The position numbers were made by a program, and so were the translations under genes. Source: Streptococcus cristatus AS 1.3089 (GTDB lineage Bacteria; Bacillota; Bacilli; Lactobacillales; Streptococcaceae). Taken from it: a stretch of 64,000 nucleotides of DNA. Under the pieces are notes generated by a model. The model saw only the letters and a list, made by a program, of their open reading frames with translations. It had not been told where the DNA came from and searched no databases. Shown piece after piece: positions 56,444 to 64,000 of the stretch; the first letter of the stretch is position 1, and each line of letters opens with the position of its first letter. The stretch covers positions 22,501-86,500 of the forward strand of contig NC_021175.1 in NCBI RefSeq assembly GCF_000385925.1, in the 5' to 3' direction.

Positions 56444-56929
56444 ATGGAAAGACAGATTAATGAAAAAATTCGTGAGATTGCACAGAGTGTTAATGAGACA
56501 ATACCAGTAGCATGGGATAATCTTTTTATTAACATAAGTTTAGCTTTTGATGGGGGAGAGGTATATTATTTCTTTAATGAAGAGGGGGAAAATGAGTATA
56601 TCTACAATCTCTATATTCCAAAGCGGTATGGTATTCCTAATTTAGAATTTCAGAATCAAGAAAGACGCACCTTTAGATTGGCTTGGGAGTTGAGAGAAAT
56701 CTTTGAGAAAGAAGGCCAACCTTTGTGGACTTCTTGTACGATAAAGGTAATTGGCACGAAATTATCTGCTGAATTTGACTATGCACCTTGGAATGAAAGT
56801 GATTATAGTTCAGGTCAACAAATGGACTTTTTTGAATATAAATATCTCGGAAAGCAACCAGTTAACGAAAAAGAACTTGAGCAGTTCAAGGCCATGGAAG
56901 CCTTCCAGCAGGAGTATAATGGAAAATAG
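56444..56929 (+). CDS. YezG-family immunity protein, copy 2
   Basis: A 161-residue paralogue of the gene at 54590. The C-terminal 45 residues (EFDYAPWNESDY, FFEYKYLGKQPVNEKELEQ) are almost the same, and the start MERQINEKIREIAQSVNE uses the shared module. The centre differs strongly. The RBS block CAAATCGGAGGATAAA is the same as at 50851 and 53786. Confidence 0.8.
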   Translation: MERQINEKIREIAQSVNETIPVAWDNLFINISLAFDGGEVYYFFNEEGENEYIYNLYIPKRYGIPNLEFQNQERRTFRLAWELREIFEKEGQPLWTSCTIKVIGTKLSAEFDYAPWNESDYSSGQQMDFFEYKYLGKQPVNEKELEQFKAMEAFQQEYNGK

Positions 56930-56955
56930 AATGAATTAGAATTTTTGTGTGAATA

Positions 56956-58230
56956 ATGACTTATAAAAAAATCATAAATATTGCCTTGCCAGCTATGGCA
57001 GAGAACTTTTTGCAGATGCTTATGGGAATGGTCGACAGCTATCTGGTGGCTAGTCTGGGGCTGATTGCCATTTCTGGTGTCTCGGTGGCCGGCAACATCA
57101 TTACGATTTATCAGGCGATTTTTATCGCCCTGGGTGCTGCTATTTCCAGTCTTATCTCTAAGAGTCTGGCTCAGGGAGACAAAGAGCGTCTGGCCTATCA
57201 TAGAGCTGAAGCCATCAAGTTGACGCTGCTTCTGAGTGCTTTCTTAGGCCTGCTTTCTCTGTTCTTTGGCAGGCAGATGTTGGATCTTCTGGGGACGGAA
57301 AAAGCGGTAGCCGAGGCTGGTGGTCTGTATCTAGCTCTGGTTGGTGGGACTATTGTCCTGCTGGGCTTGATGACCTCCTTTGGAGCTCTGGTGCGGGTCA
57401 CGCGCAATCCTCGATTTCCCATGTATGTCAGTCTTCTGACCAATGTCCTCAACGCCCTTTTTTCAGCTCTGGGCATTTATGTCTTTCGGCTTGGGATTGT
57501 CGGTGTAGCGCTGGGAACAGTGCTGGCTCGCTTGGTTGGGGTGATGATTCTCTGGCGGGAGCTGGATTTGTCTACAATTCGCTGGAGTTGGGGGTTAGAT
57601 GGAGAGCTCCTGCGCCTGTCTCTGCCGGCTGCTGGAGAGCGGCTCATGATGCGGGCGGGCGATGTGGTGATTATCGCCATTGTGGTCGTCTTTGGGACGG
57701 ATGCAGTAGCGGGGAATGCCATCGGTGAAGTCCTGACTCAGTTTAATTACATGCCGGCTTTCGGGGTCGCGACAGCAACCGTCATGCTGGTAGCCCATGC
57801 GGTTGGTGAGGGAGATATGCAAGCGGTCGATCTGATTCGTCAGCGGGCCTTCTGGCTGTCTTTTGCTTGCATGCTGCCCTTGGCTTTAGGGATTTTCACC
57901 CTTGGTCGACCGCTGACCTTGCTCTATACGGACAATAGCGGAGCAATCACAGCTAGTCTTTCAGTTATCCTCTTTTCCCTGCTGGGAACTCCCATGGCAG
58001 TGGGAACCATTATTTATACAGCGGTTTGGCAGGGGCTGGGCAATGCCAGACTGCCCTTTTATGCCACGACTATTGGCATGTGGCTGATTCGCATCGTTGC
58101 GGGTTATGTGCTGGGAGTGACTTGTGGCTTGGGTCTGCCGGGGGTCTGGGCTGGGACGCTCTTGGACAATGGCTTCCGCTGGCTATTTTTAAAGGTTTTA
58201 TTTGACAGAAAAATGAGGGAAATTGCATGA
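56956..58230 (+). CDS. MATE family multidrug efflux transporter
   Basis: A 424-residue membrane protein with 12 predicted helices in two MatE halves (about 10-170 and 235-395). Start MTYKKIINIALPAMAENFLQMLMGMVDSYLV is typical of the DinF/NorM superfamily. It probably exports cationic drugs with sodium or proton antiport. GC content rises here, showing the end of the immunity island. The HAD gene starts in its stop codon. Confidence 0.9.
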   Translation: MTYKKIINIALPAMAENFLQMLMGMVDSYLVASLGLIAISGVSVAGNIITIYQAIFIALGAAISSLISKSLAQGDKERLAYHRAEAIKLTLLLSAFLGLLSLFFGRQMLDLLGTEKAVAEAGGLYLALVGGTIVLLGLMTSFGALVRVTRNPRFPMYVSLLTNVLNALFSALGIYVFRLGIVGVALGTVLARLVGVMILWRELDLSTIRWSWGLDGELLRLSLPAAGERLMMRAGDVVIIAIVVVFGTDAVAGNAIGEVLTQFNYMPAFGVATATVMLVAHAVGEGDMQAVDLIRQRAFWLSFACMLPLALGIFTLGRPLTLLYTDNSGAITASLSVILFSLLGTPMAVGTIIYTAVWQGLGNARLPFYATTIGMWLIRIVAGYVLGVTCGLGLPGVWAGTLLDNGFRWLFLKVLFDRKMREIA

Positions 58231-58841
58231 CAAAAGCGTTTATTTGGGATTTGGACGGCACCTTGCTGGACTCCTATGATGCTATTTTGGCGGGGATTGA
58301 GGAAACCTATGCCCACTATGGTCTGGACTTTGACAGGGCAAGTATTCACAGCTATATCCTAAAGCACTCTGTCCAGAAGCTTTTGGAAAAAGTAGCGTCT
58401 GAGAAAGGCCTAGATGCTGCCGAGATGAATGCCTTCCGTGGAGCAAGCCTAAAGGAGAAGAATGCTCAGGTCTATCTGATGGCAGGAGCTGCGGAGATAC
58501 TGTCCTGGGCTGAAGAGCAGGGCATTGCCCAGTTCGTCTATACCCACAAGGGACTCAATGCCCATCAAATCTTGCAAGACTTGGGTATCCATGATTATTT
58601 CACAGAAATTGTCACGACAGCTAACGGCTTTGAGCGCAAGCCCCACCCAGAAGGTGTCGACTATCTACTAGAGAAGTATGGTCTGGACAAGCAGGAAACC
58701 TACTATATCGGCGACCGGACGCTGGATGTGGATGTTGCCGTCAACAGTGGCATCCAGAGCATTAACTTCTGTGACTACCGACCAGAAATTAATCAGAAGA
58801 TAGAGAAGTTGGTGGATATCAAGCAATTATTTACAAGATAA
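58227..58841 (+). CDS. HAD-superfamily phosphatase
   Basis: A 204-residue HAD hydrolase. Motif I WDLDGTLLDSYD has D8 and D10; the last motif IGDRTLDVDVAVNSG binds Mg. A helical cap is present at about 18-80, as in phosphoglycolate phosphatase-like enzymes. Substrate unknown. Overlaps the MATE gene by four bases. Confidence 0.88.
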   Translation: MTKAFIWDLDGTLLDSYDAILAGIEETYAHYGLDFDRASIHSYILKHSVQKLLEKVASEKGLDAAEMNAFRGASLKEKNAQVYLMAGAAEILSWAEEQGIAQFVYTHKGLNAHQILQDLGIHDYFTEIVTTANGFERKPHPEGVDYLLEKYGLDKQETYYIGDRTLDVDVAVNSGIQSINFCDYRPEINQKIEKLVDIKQLFTR

Positions 58842-58844
58842 AAA

Positions 58845-59017
58845 GAGGCTGGGACAAAAGTCCTAGCCTCTCAATTGTCTTTGGATTGTCGATCAAGACG
58901 CAGTGGTTGAGTGGGCTCTACTAGGCTGATTTCATCAGCTTTTACAGCCCTACTCAACTGTGCGGAGGTGAGACGACGAAATCGAATTCTAACGAATTAC
59001 CGATTTCTGTCCCACTT
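58845..59017 (+). repeat. Structured intergenic repeat, copy 6
   Basis: Full-length copy between the HAD gene and the convergent ycxB-like gene. First stem GAGGCTGGGAC/GTCCTAGCCTC probably terminates the MATE-HAD operon. Confidence 0.85.
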
Positions 59018-59030
59018 CTTCTTTTTTCTT

Positions 59031-59516
59031 TTACATATGCTCAATGTGAAGTTCTAGCAAGAACTCAAGAGCCTCGGGAGTACAGTTCTTTTTTTCAATA
59101 GGGAAGCCGACATTTGGCCCCAACATGATATAAAAATCTTCCTTGGTATTAAAAACTTTGACGATATCATTATAGCTATAAAGAAACTCTCCTCGTTTGC
59201 TTTTCACAGAAAAGTTATCTTTCTCAAATATAAGAGTTTGCTCCATATCCTTCCAGTAAGGAGTTTTTTGATAGGCTTTCTTTATCTGAAAGTCCGTGCC
59301 AAAGTACATTACTGGGAATATAATCAAAGATGCAAATAGCACGGTAAACACAGAGAATCGCTTCAGTTGCTCAGGTATAAAGGTTAGATAGAGAGCCAGA
59401 ATTCCTATCAAAATGAATAGATTCAGCAAAAATCTTTTCCCGCGTAAGAAAACAGACCATGCAAATCGTTGATACACTTCCTCAGTTACAAGAGTTGGAA
59501 TGGTTATTGGGAACAT
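59031..59516 (-). CDS. YcxB-like membrane protein
   Basis: A 161-residue protein with two membrane helices (about 29-48 and 54-74) and a C-terminal YcxB-type domain (IFEKDNFSVKSKRGEFLYSY, then IVKVFNTKEDFYIML). Function unknown. RBS AGGAGGTG before the ATG is very strong. Confidence 0.75.
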   Translation of the reverse strand: MFPITIPTLVTEEVYQRFAWSVFLRGKRFLLNLFILIGILALYLTFIPEQLKRFSVFTVLFASLIIFPVMYFGTDFQIKKAYQKTPYWKDMEQTLIFEKDNFSVKSKRGEFLYSYNDIVKVFNTKEDFYIMLGPNVGFPIEKKNCTPEALEFLLELHIEHM

Positions 59517-59718
59517 GCTTCACCTCCTAGTTTTTATTATTATACCACACAGGATTGATAAGATGTAGGGAATGTTGCGACTAAACTAGATGAAGCAAGA
59601 GACTTTTAGAAAATGGGAGTGATTTTTCGGTTTTATTTATGTATTTTATGGGAATTTGATATTTTTTATATTATAATTACGACATAACGATCATAACAAG
59701 GAGAAGTTATTATTAGTA

Positions 59719-62700
59719 ATGAAAAATAAAATAACTTGGAAAAATTTTGAATCTATACATAGCGGTGTAACAGATACTTTTGAACAATTATGTAGGATAC
59801 TATTTAAAAGGCAATTTTTAGATAATACTTCTGTCTTAACTTCAAGTCCCAATCATCCAGGAATTGAAGTTTCACCTATTTATAGTCCTAAAGAGAAAAG
59901 AATGATTTCTTTCCAGGCAAAATATTTTCTTAATAGAGTAGATTATTCTCAAATTCAAAAATCAGTAAACAAAACTATCGAAAAATATGCTGGTCAACTT
60001 AACGTCTTCTATCTATACTGTAATAAGGATTTAACATTAACAAGTAAAAGTTATAAAAGAATTGAATCAACTTTGAAGAGTGCTGATATTGAACTAAGGG
60101 TTATTAGCAATAATGAAATTCTAACTCAGGTTGCGCAGTATACCGATTTACAATCCTTCTTTTTTGAGAATCACATAATAACGAGAGATTGGTTTGAAAA
60201 CTATAATCAATTATCATTTGATTCATTAGGTATGAGGTATAATCCGGGGTTCAATGTTGAAACCGAAACGGATGAAAAACTTCATCTTTTTACTAGAAAG
60301 CAAAAAGCTATTGATAAAATTAATAGTAAAAAAATAGAACTAATCAAAGAGCTAGATACGCTTTATAACTTAAGAGAAAGTCAAATAATTCCTAAAATTA
60401 AGGAATTTATTAATAGCCTAGGAGATGTAACAATTGAAAATATTGATGAGTGTTTGGATTGGAATGCTAAGGTTAATCGAAGTTTTAAGTCAGAACTTGA
60501 AGAATTAGCTAAAAATAGGGAAGAACTAAAAATTAAAATAGGTCAAACTAGCGATTTGTCTCAGGAGAGTCGTAATAAAATCTTCAGTAAGGTACGTGAT
60601 ATAGATGGATTGATAAATTATTTATATTGGTTTGGTTGTTTAAAACAGGAAGAGGCCCTTATTAGTAATAAAATTCTTGTTGTCACTGGTGAAGCAGGTA
60701 TGGGTAAAACTCAATTACTCGCAAATTCTGTAGAGGAAACAATGAGTGAGGATGGGTATGCACTTCTTTTGTTAGGCCATCACTATTTATCTAGTAGTGA
60801 TATTTCTAAACAAATTATGGAGAAATTTGAATTAAATTATGAATTTCGTGAATTTTTAGATATATTGGATACTCTGGGAGATGTTGAGAATAAACATATT
60901 TATATTTTTATTGATGCAATCAATGAGACTCCAAATAGAAGTGTGTGGCAGACTGGTTTATCAAAAATTACTTCAGAAGTATGTAAGAGAAAACATATTA
61001 AACTTGTACTGTCTGTAAGAACAGGGTATGAAAAACTCGTTTTTGAAGAAAAAATGATAGAGCGACTAAACAGTGGGGAACTTTTAAGAATTACGCATCA
61101 TGGTTTTCAAGATGATTCTGTAGTAGCAATTAAAGAATTTCTAAATTTTCACAATATTCCATTTTCGCCATCTGAGTTATTAAACTATGAGATGACAAAT
61201 CCGTTGTTTTTAACTTTATTCTGTAAAACATATAATGGAGAAGAATTAAATCTTTTTCAAATGTTTGAGCGTTTTATTACTTTAATTGATGAAGAAATTC
61301 AGAAAGCCTTAGGTATTCCGGATTCGGGTAAAATATTAAAAAAATTATTATTAGAAATTGCCGAATGTCAACTTAGTAATAGCAATAATTATCTTGTTGA
61401 GGAAGACCTATTTCAAATGAAATTTTGGTCATATTACGGCATTCAGAATAAATCATACTTTCTTTCTTTTCTCCTGAAATCAGGTTTAATGATTGGTAAT
61501 GTACGTCAAGATAAAGAAGTGTATTCCTTTGGGTATAATCTATTAGAGGATTATCTTAAAGCTCAAAAGATTATGGAGTTTCCGTTTAATAAGAAAGAAT
61601 TAGAGTCTTATCTTGAAAAAGAGTTATTGAAAATTGAAAATGGAGAGATTCAAAATAACAATAACATAGATACTTTTTTCTTTGTATCTTGTTTCTATTT
61701 TAAAAAATATGATGAAGACTGTATAAAGTTGATTGAAAAGATTTCTAACGAATATGATTGTTATGATTTAGCCAACAGATATTTAAAGAGCTTTTCTTGG
61801 CGACCAGTAGATACAGTAAGTAGAGAGCTTTTTAGAATTATTGCAAATAATTACCCTACAAATTATCAAGATGTTTTCAATGTTTTAATCGAAAATGCGA
61901 TTAAAGAAAACAGCCCTATAAATTCTGAGTACTTACATGAAATTCTTTTTCCTAAGCAGTTAAATAAACGCGATAGTCTTTGGCTACCATTTATAAATAA
62001 TTTAACAAATGAATATGAGAGAGTTTTTCAATTGATTTGCCTTTTTGATGAAGGTAATAAAATTGATTCCCTTTCGAAAGAGAAAATTAAGTTGCTTTTA
62101 ATATTGTTCACATGGTTGCTAGCTTCTTCAAATAGAAGGTTACGTGATATAACATCAAAAGCAATGATTGAAATTTTGAAGAATAATTTTGAGTTTAGTG
62201 AATATCTATTACAAAAATTTGAAACAGTTAATGACCCTTACATTATTCAAAGATTATATGGCATTGTTCTTGGTGCCTGTACGAAAAAAGAAATTCCATA
62301 TGAAAATGAGTTTCAATCTTTAGCAGAGTTTATCTATTCAAGTATATTTGATAAAAAATTCAACTATCCAGATATTTTACTGAGGGATTATGCAAGATTG
62401 ATTATTGAAAGATATTTATTTGAATTTCCTAAAAATAGTGTCAAAATAGACCGTTTAAATATAATTCCTCCTTACAATTCTAAGCCGATTCCTATTGTTA
62501 CTCCTAGCACCTATAGTAGCTCGGATAGTAAAAGAGGAGGCTTTGACAGAATAGATACTTCTATGAGACCAGAAGGTGTCGGTATGTACGGTGATTTTGG
62601 AAGATATACTTTCCAATCAGCACTAAATCGGTTTAAGAACGTTGACATTGAGAATCTATATCATTATGCAATGCAATATATTCGAGATGAGTTAGGATAT

Positions 62701-63915
62701 TCAGATGAATTGTTCACTGAATATGACATTTCATGCGGGCACCCTCTTGATAGAGGAAGAAATCACACTATTGAGAGAATTGGAAAGAAATACCAATGGA
62801 TTGCATTTTATAATATTCTAGCAAGGGTTTCAGACCTTCATAAGTTAAAGGGTTGGAGTAACTCATCTGATGAGGAATATAAAGGTGCTTGGGAACCATA
62901 TGTTAGAGATTTTGATCCTACTTTAAATTGTCATTTCATGCTTCCTTTAGAATCACTTCCGAAATTCACTATTGAATATAATGAAAACTTTATCGAAGAT
63001 ACAGGAGTTAATAACCAACAAATTAATGAGTGGATTTTACACAAAACAAGTTTGTTTGATATGCCTTTAATTTATAAAGATAATAATGGGACAGAATGGG
63101 CATTGCTTTATCAACATAAAGAAATTAAAAACCAAAAAGATGAAGCTTCTGATACATTTTCATGGTTTTGTGAAGGTCATCAGAGAACGTGGAGAATTAT
63201 TGAAGCATATTTTGTAAAAAACAGTGAATTCGATTCTTTAAAATCTAATTTTGAAAAAAGTGAGATGTTCAAAAATGGAATACAGTCTGAAGTAACCTCT
63301 CTATATCAGATATATAACAGAGAGTTCCCATGGTCACCAGGTGTGAAAGAAATTGCAGAAGATTCTTGGTTCAACTATAATGTAGAAACTGGTGAGGAAG
63401 AAATTAAACGTCAAAAAGTTTTTGATTTCATTCAATCTGGTGAAGAGGTTGAACTTGTTGAAAAAGAAGAGTATGTTACTGTTAAAGAAAAAAAGACACT
63501 TGCCAAACTTTTACCTGCTCATATTCATTTTTGCTGGGAAGAAGAATATGATGCTTCTAAAAAAGAAACAATTTCATTCGATATCCCCTGTCCAGAATTG
63601 CTTGACAAGTTACATTTAGTTCAGAAGAAGTATGATGGATATTTTTTTAGTCAAGATGGAGACTTAGTAGCTTTTGATGGTGAACTAACAAATTCTATAA
63701 ATGGATTAATTATCAGAAAAGATTATCTTGATAAATTTTTACAAGAAAATGATTTAAGTATATTTTGGAATTTTGTTGGAGAAAAACAATACTTTACAGA
63801 ATCTCCACGAGACCAATATTACAGTCGCTGGAAGGGCTTTCTCTGGATGGTTAATTCTGAAATTCAATCAAATATTGCTTTAGATGAGCAGAAACTAGGG
63901 AGTACTGATTTTTAA
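59719..63915 (+). CDS. Avs-like STAND NTPase with PD-(D/E)XK-type N-terminus
   Basis: A 1398-residue protein. Residues ~10-130 look like a restriction-nuclease fold: FEQLCRILF with E22, PGIEV with E50 and FQAKYF with Q66-x-K68. A coiled linker follows, then a STAND/NACHT ATPase with Walker A GEAGMGKT (324-331) and Walker B YIFIDAINE (D399). The long C-terminal part (about 550-1398) is probably the sensor. This layout is that of Avs-type defence proteins, which detect phage proteins and then activate the nuclease. The RBS AAGGAG is 15 bases from the ATG. It is strongly AT-rich and stands alone. Confidence 0.8.
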   Translation: MKNKITWKNFESIHSGVTDTFEQLCRILFKRQFLDNTSVLTSSPNHPGIEVSPIYSPKEKRMISFQAKYFLNRVDYSQIQKSVNKTIEKYAGQLNVFYLYCNKDLTLTSKSYKRIESTLKSADIELRVISNNEILTQVAQYTDLQSFFFENHIITRDWFENYNQLSFDSLGMRYNPGFNVETETDEKLHLFTRKQKAIDKINSKKIELIKELDTLYNLRESQIIPKIKEFINSLGDVTIENIDECLDWNAKVNRSFKSELEELAKNREELKIKIGQTSDLSQESRNKIFSKVRDIDGLINYLYWFGCLKQEEALISNKILVVTGEAGMGKTQLLANSVEETMSEDGYALLLLGHHYLSSSDISKQIMEKFELNYEFREFLDILDTLGDVENKHIYIFIDAINETPNRSVWQTGLSKITSEVCKRKHIKLVLSVRTGYEKLVFEEKMIERLNSGELLRITHHGFQDDSVVAIKEFLNFHNIPFSPSELLNYEMTNPLFLTLFCKTYNGEELNLFQMFERFITLIDEEIQKALGIPDSGKILKKLLLEIAECQLSNSNNYLVEEDLFQMKFWSYYGIQNKSYFLSFLLKSGLMIGNVRQDKEVYSFGYNLLEDYLKAQKIMEFPFNKKELESYLEKELLKIENGEIQNNNNIDTFFFVSCFYFKKYDEDCIKLIEKISNEYDCYDLANRYLKSFSWRPVDTVSRELFRIIANNYPTNYQDVFNVLIENAIKENSPINSEYLHEILFPKQLNKRDSLWLPFINNLTNEYERVFQLICLFDEGNKIDSLSKEKIKLLLILFTWLLASSNRRLRDITSKAMIEILKNNFEFSEYLLQKFETVNDPYIIQRLYGIVLGACTKKEIPYENEFQSLAEFIYSSIFDKKFNYPDILLRDYARLIIERYLFEFPKNSVKIDRLNIIPPYNSKPIPIVTPSTYSSSDSKRGGFDRIDTSMRPEGVGMYGDFGRYTFQSALNRFKNVDIENLYHYAMQYIRDELGYSDELFTEYDISCGHPLDRGRNHTIERIGKKYQWIAFYNILARVSDLHKLKGWSNSSDEEYKGAWEPYVRDFDPTLNCHFMLPLESLPKFTIEYNENFIEDTGVNNQQINEWILHKTSLFDMPLIYKDNNGTEWALLYQHKEIKNQKDEASDTFSWFCEGHQRTWRIIEAYFVKNSEFDSLKSNFEKSEMFKNGIQSEVTSLYQIYNREFPWSPGVKEIAEDSWFNYNVETGEEEIKRQKVFDFIQSGEEVELVEKEEYVTVKEKKTLAKLLPAHIHFCWEEEYDASKKETISFDIPCPELLDKLHLVQKKYDGYFFSQDGDLVAFDGELTNSINGLIIRKDYLDKFLQENDLSIFWNFVGEKQYFTESPRDQYYSRWKGFLWMVNSEIQSNIALDEQKLGSTDF

Positions 63916-64000
63916 CCTAATTGAAACTTGATTTAATTTTATTTCATATGAAGAATGCTGAATTTATGGCTTTGGGGTGTTGCTTGATGTGTGTTATAAT

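Noticed and set aside
50412..56929. A complete type VII secretion or LXG toxin operon
   Set aside because: No WXG100, EssC-like ATPase or LXG domain is present; only immunity-type genes and one toxin tip.

Overview
The window looks like the chromosome of an oral streptococcus of the sanguinis/mitis type. The reasons are the gene order mreC-mreD-pcsB, prs-araT-recO-plsX-acpP, purD-purE-purK-purB followed by the bgaR/bgaC galacto-N-biose locus, streptococcal regulatory signals (WalR, CiaR, CcpA cre and Rex sites) and a moderately low GC content. No rRNA, tRNA or CRISPR array was seen. All family assignments were made by eye from motifs, gene order and family knowledge.

Layout. 1-2.1 kb: cell shape and division (mreC end, mreD, pcsB). 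2.4-6.7 kb: PRPP synthase, an aromatic-type aminotransferase, recO, plsX and acyl carrier protein. 6.9-8.8 kb (minus): a secreted protein with five GBS Bsp-like repeats and a CHAP domain closely matching that of PcsB. 9.2-16.8 kb: purine genes purD, purE, purK and purB. They are interrupted between purK and purB by a tandem duplication (purK 3' end plus two tiny genes, twice), an amino-acid racemase and a nuclease-toxin-like gene. 17.2-25.1 kb: GntR regulator, GH35 beta-galactosidase, four mannose-family PTS genes, AgaS isomerase and GalM, which import and process host-glycan galactosides. 25.2-30.2 kb: small membrane protein, a CiaR-controlled small RNA, ruvB, a frameshifted nucleotidyltransferase, a low-molecular-weight phosphatase, a MORN protein and an OatA-like acyltransferase. 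30.5-33.1 kb: adhE with Rex boxes.

33.4-36.2 kb is a decayed peptide-signalling or bacteriocin-like locus. It has a TprA-like HTH regulator, an ABC ATPase remnant, a two-helix membrane protein, two paralogous 48-49 residue peptide genes with a conserved leader, the stub of a third, and an IS1182-family remnant. 36.7-47.3 kb is a sialic acid catabolic locus: esterase, nanE, ABC ATPase, satABC, yhcH, a YesL-like gene, nanA, nanK, and nanR on the other strand. 47.6-50.1 kb: an acetyltransferase and thrC.

50.2-56.9 kb is an AT-rich immunity-gene island of the polymorphic-toxin kind. It holds Imm48-like, SUKH-like, barstar-like (broken), GAD-like and YezG-like genes plus an orphan barnase-like RNase tip with all four catalytic residues. 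Several genes share the same 5' module, which suggests recombination. 57.0-59.5 kb: MATE transporter, HAD phosphatase and a YcxB-like protein. 59.7-63.9 kb: a 1398-residue Avs-like STAND NTPase with a PD-(D/E)XK-type N-terminus, probably a one-gene anti-phage system.

A structured repeat of about 175 bp that starts with a terminator-like hairpin occurs six times, with two diverged relatives. The leaders of purE and purB share a covarying stem and a common 3' end. Five genes or gene remnants carry apparent frameshifts.
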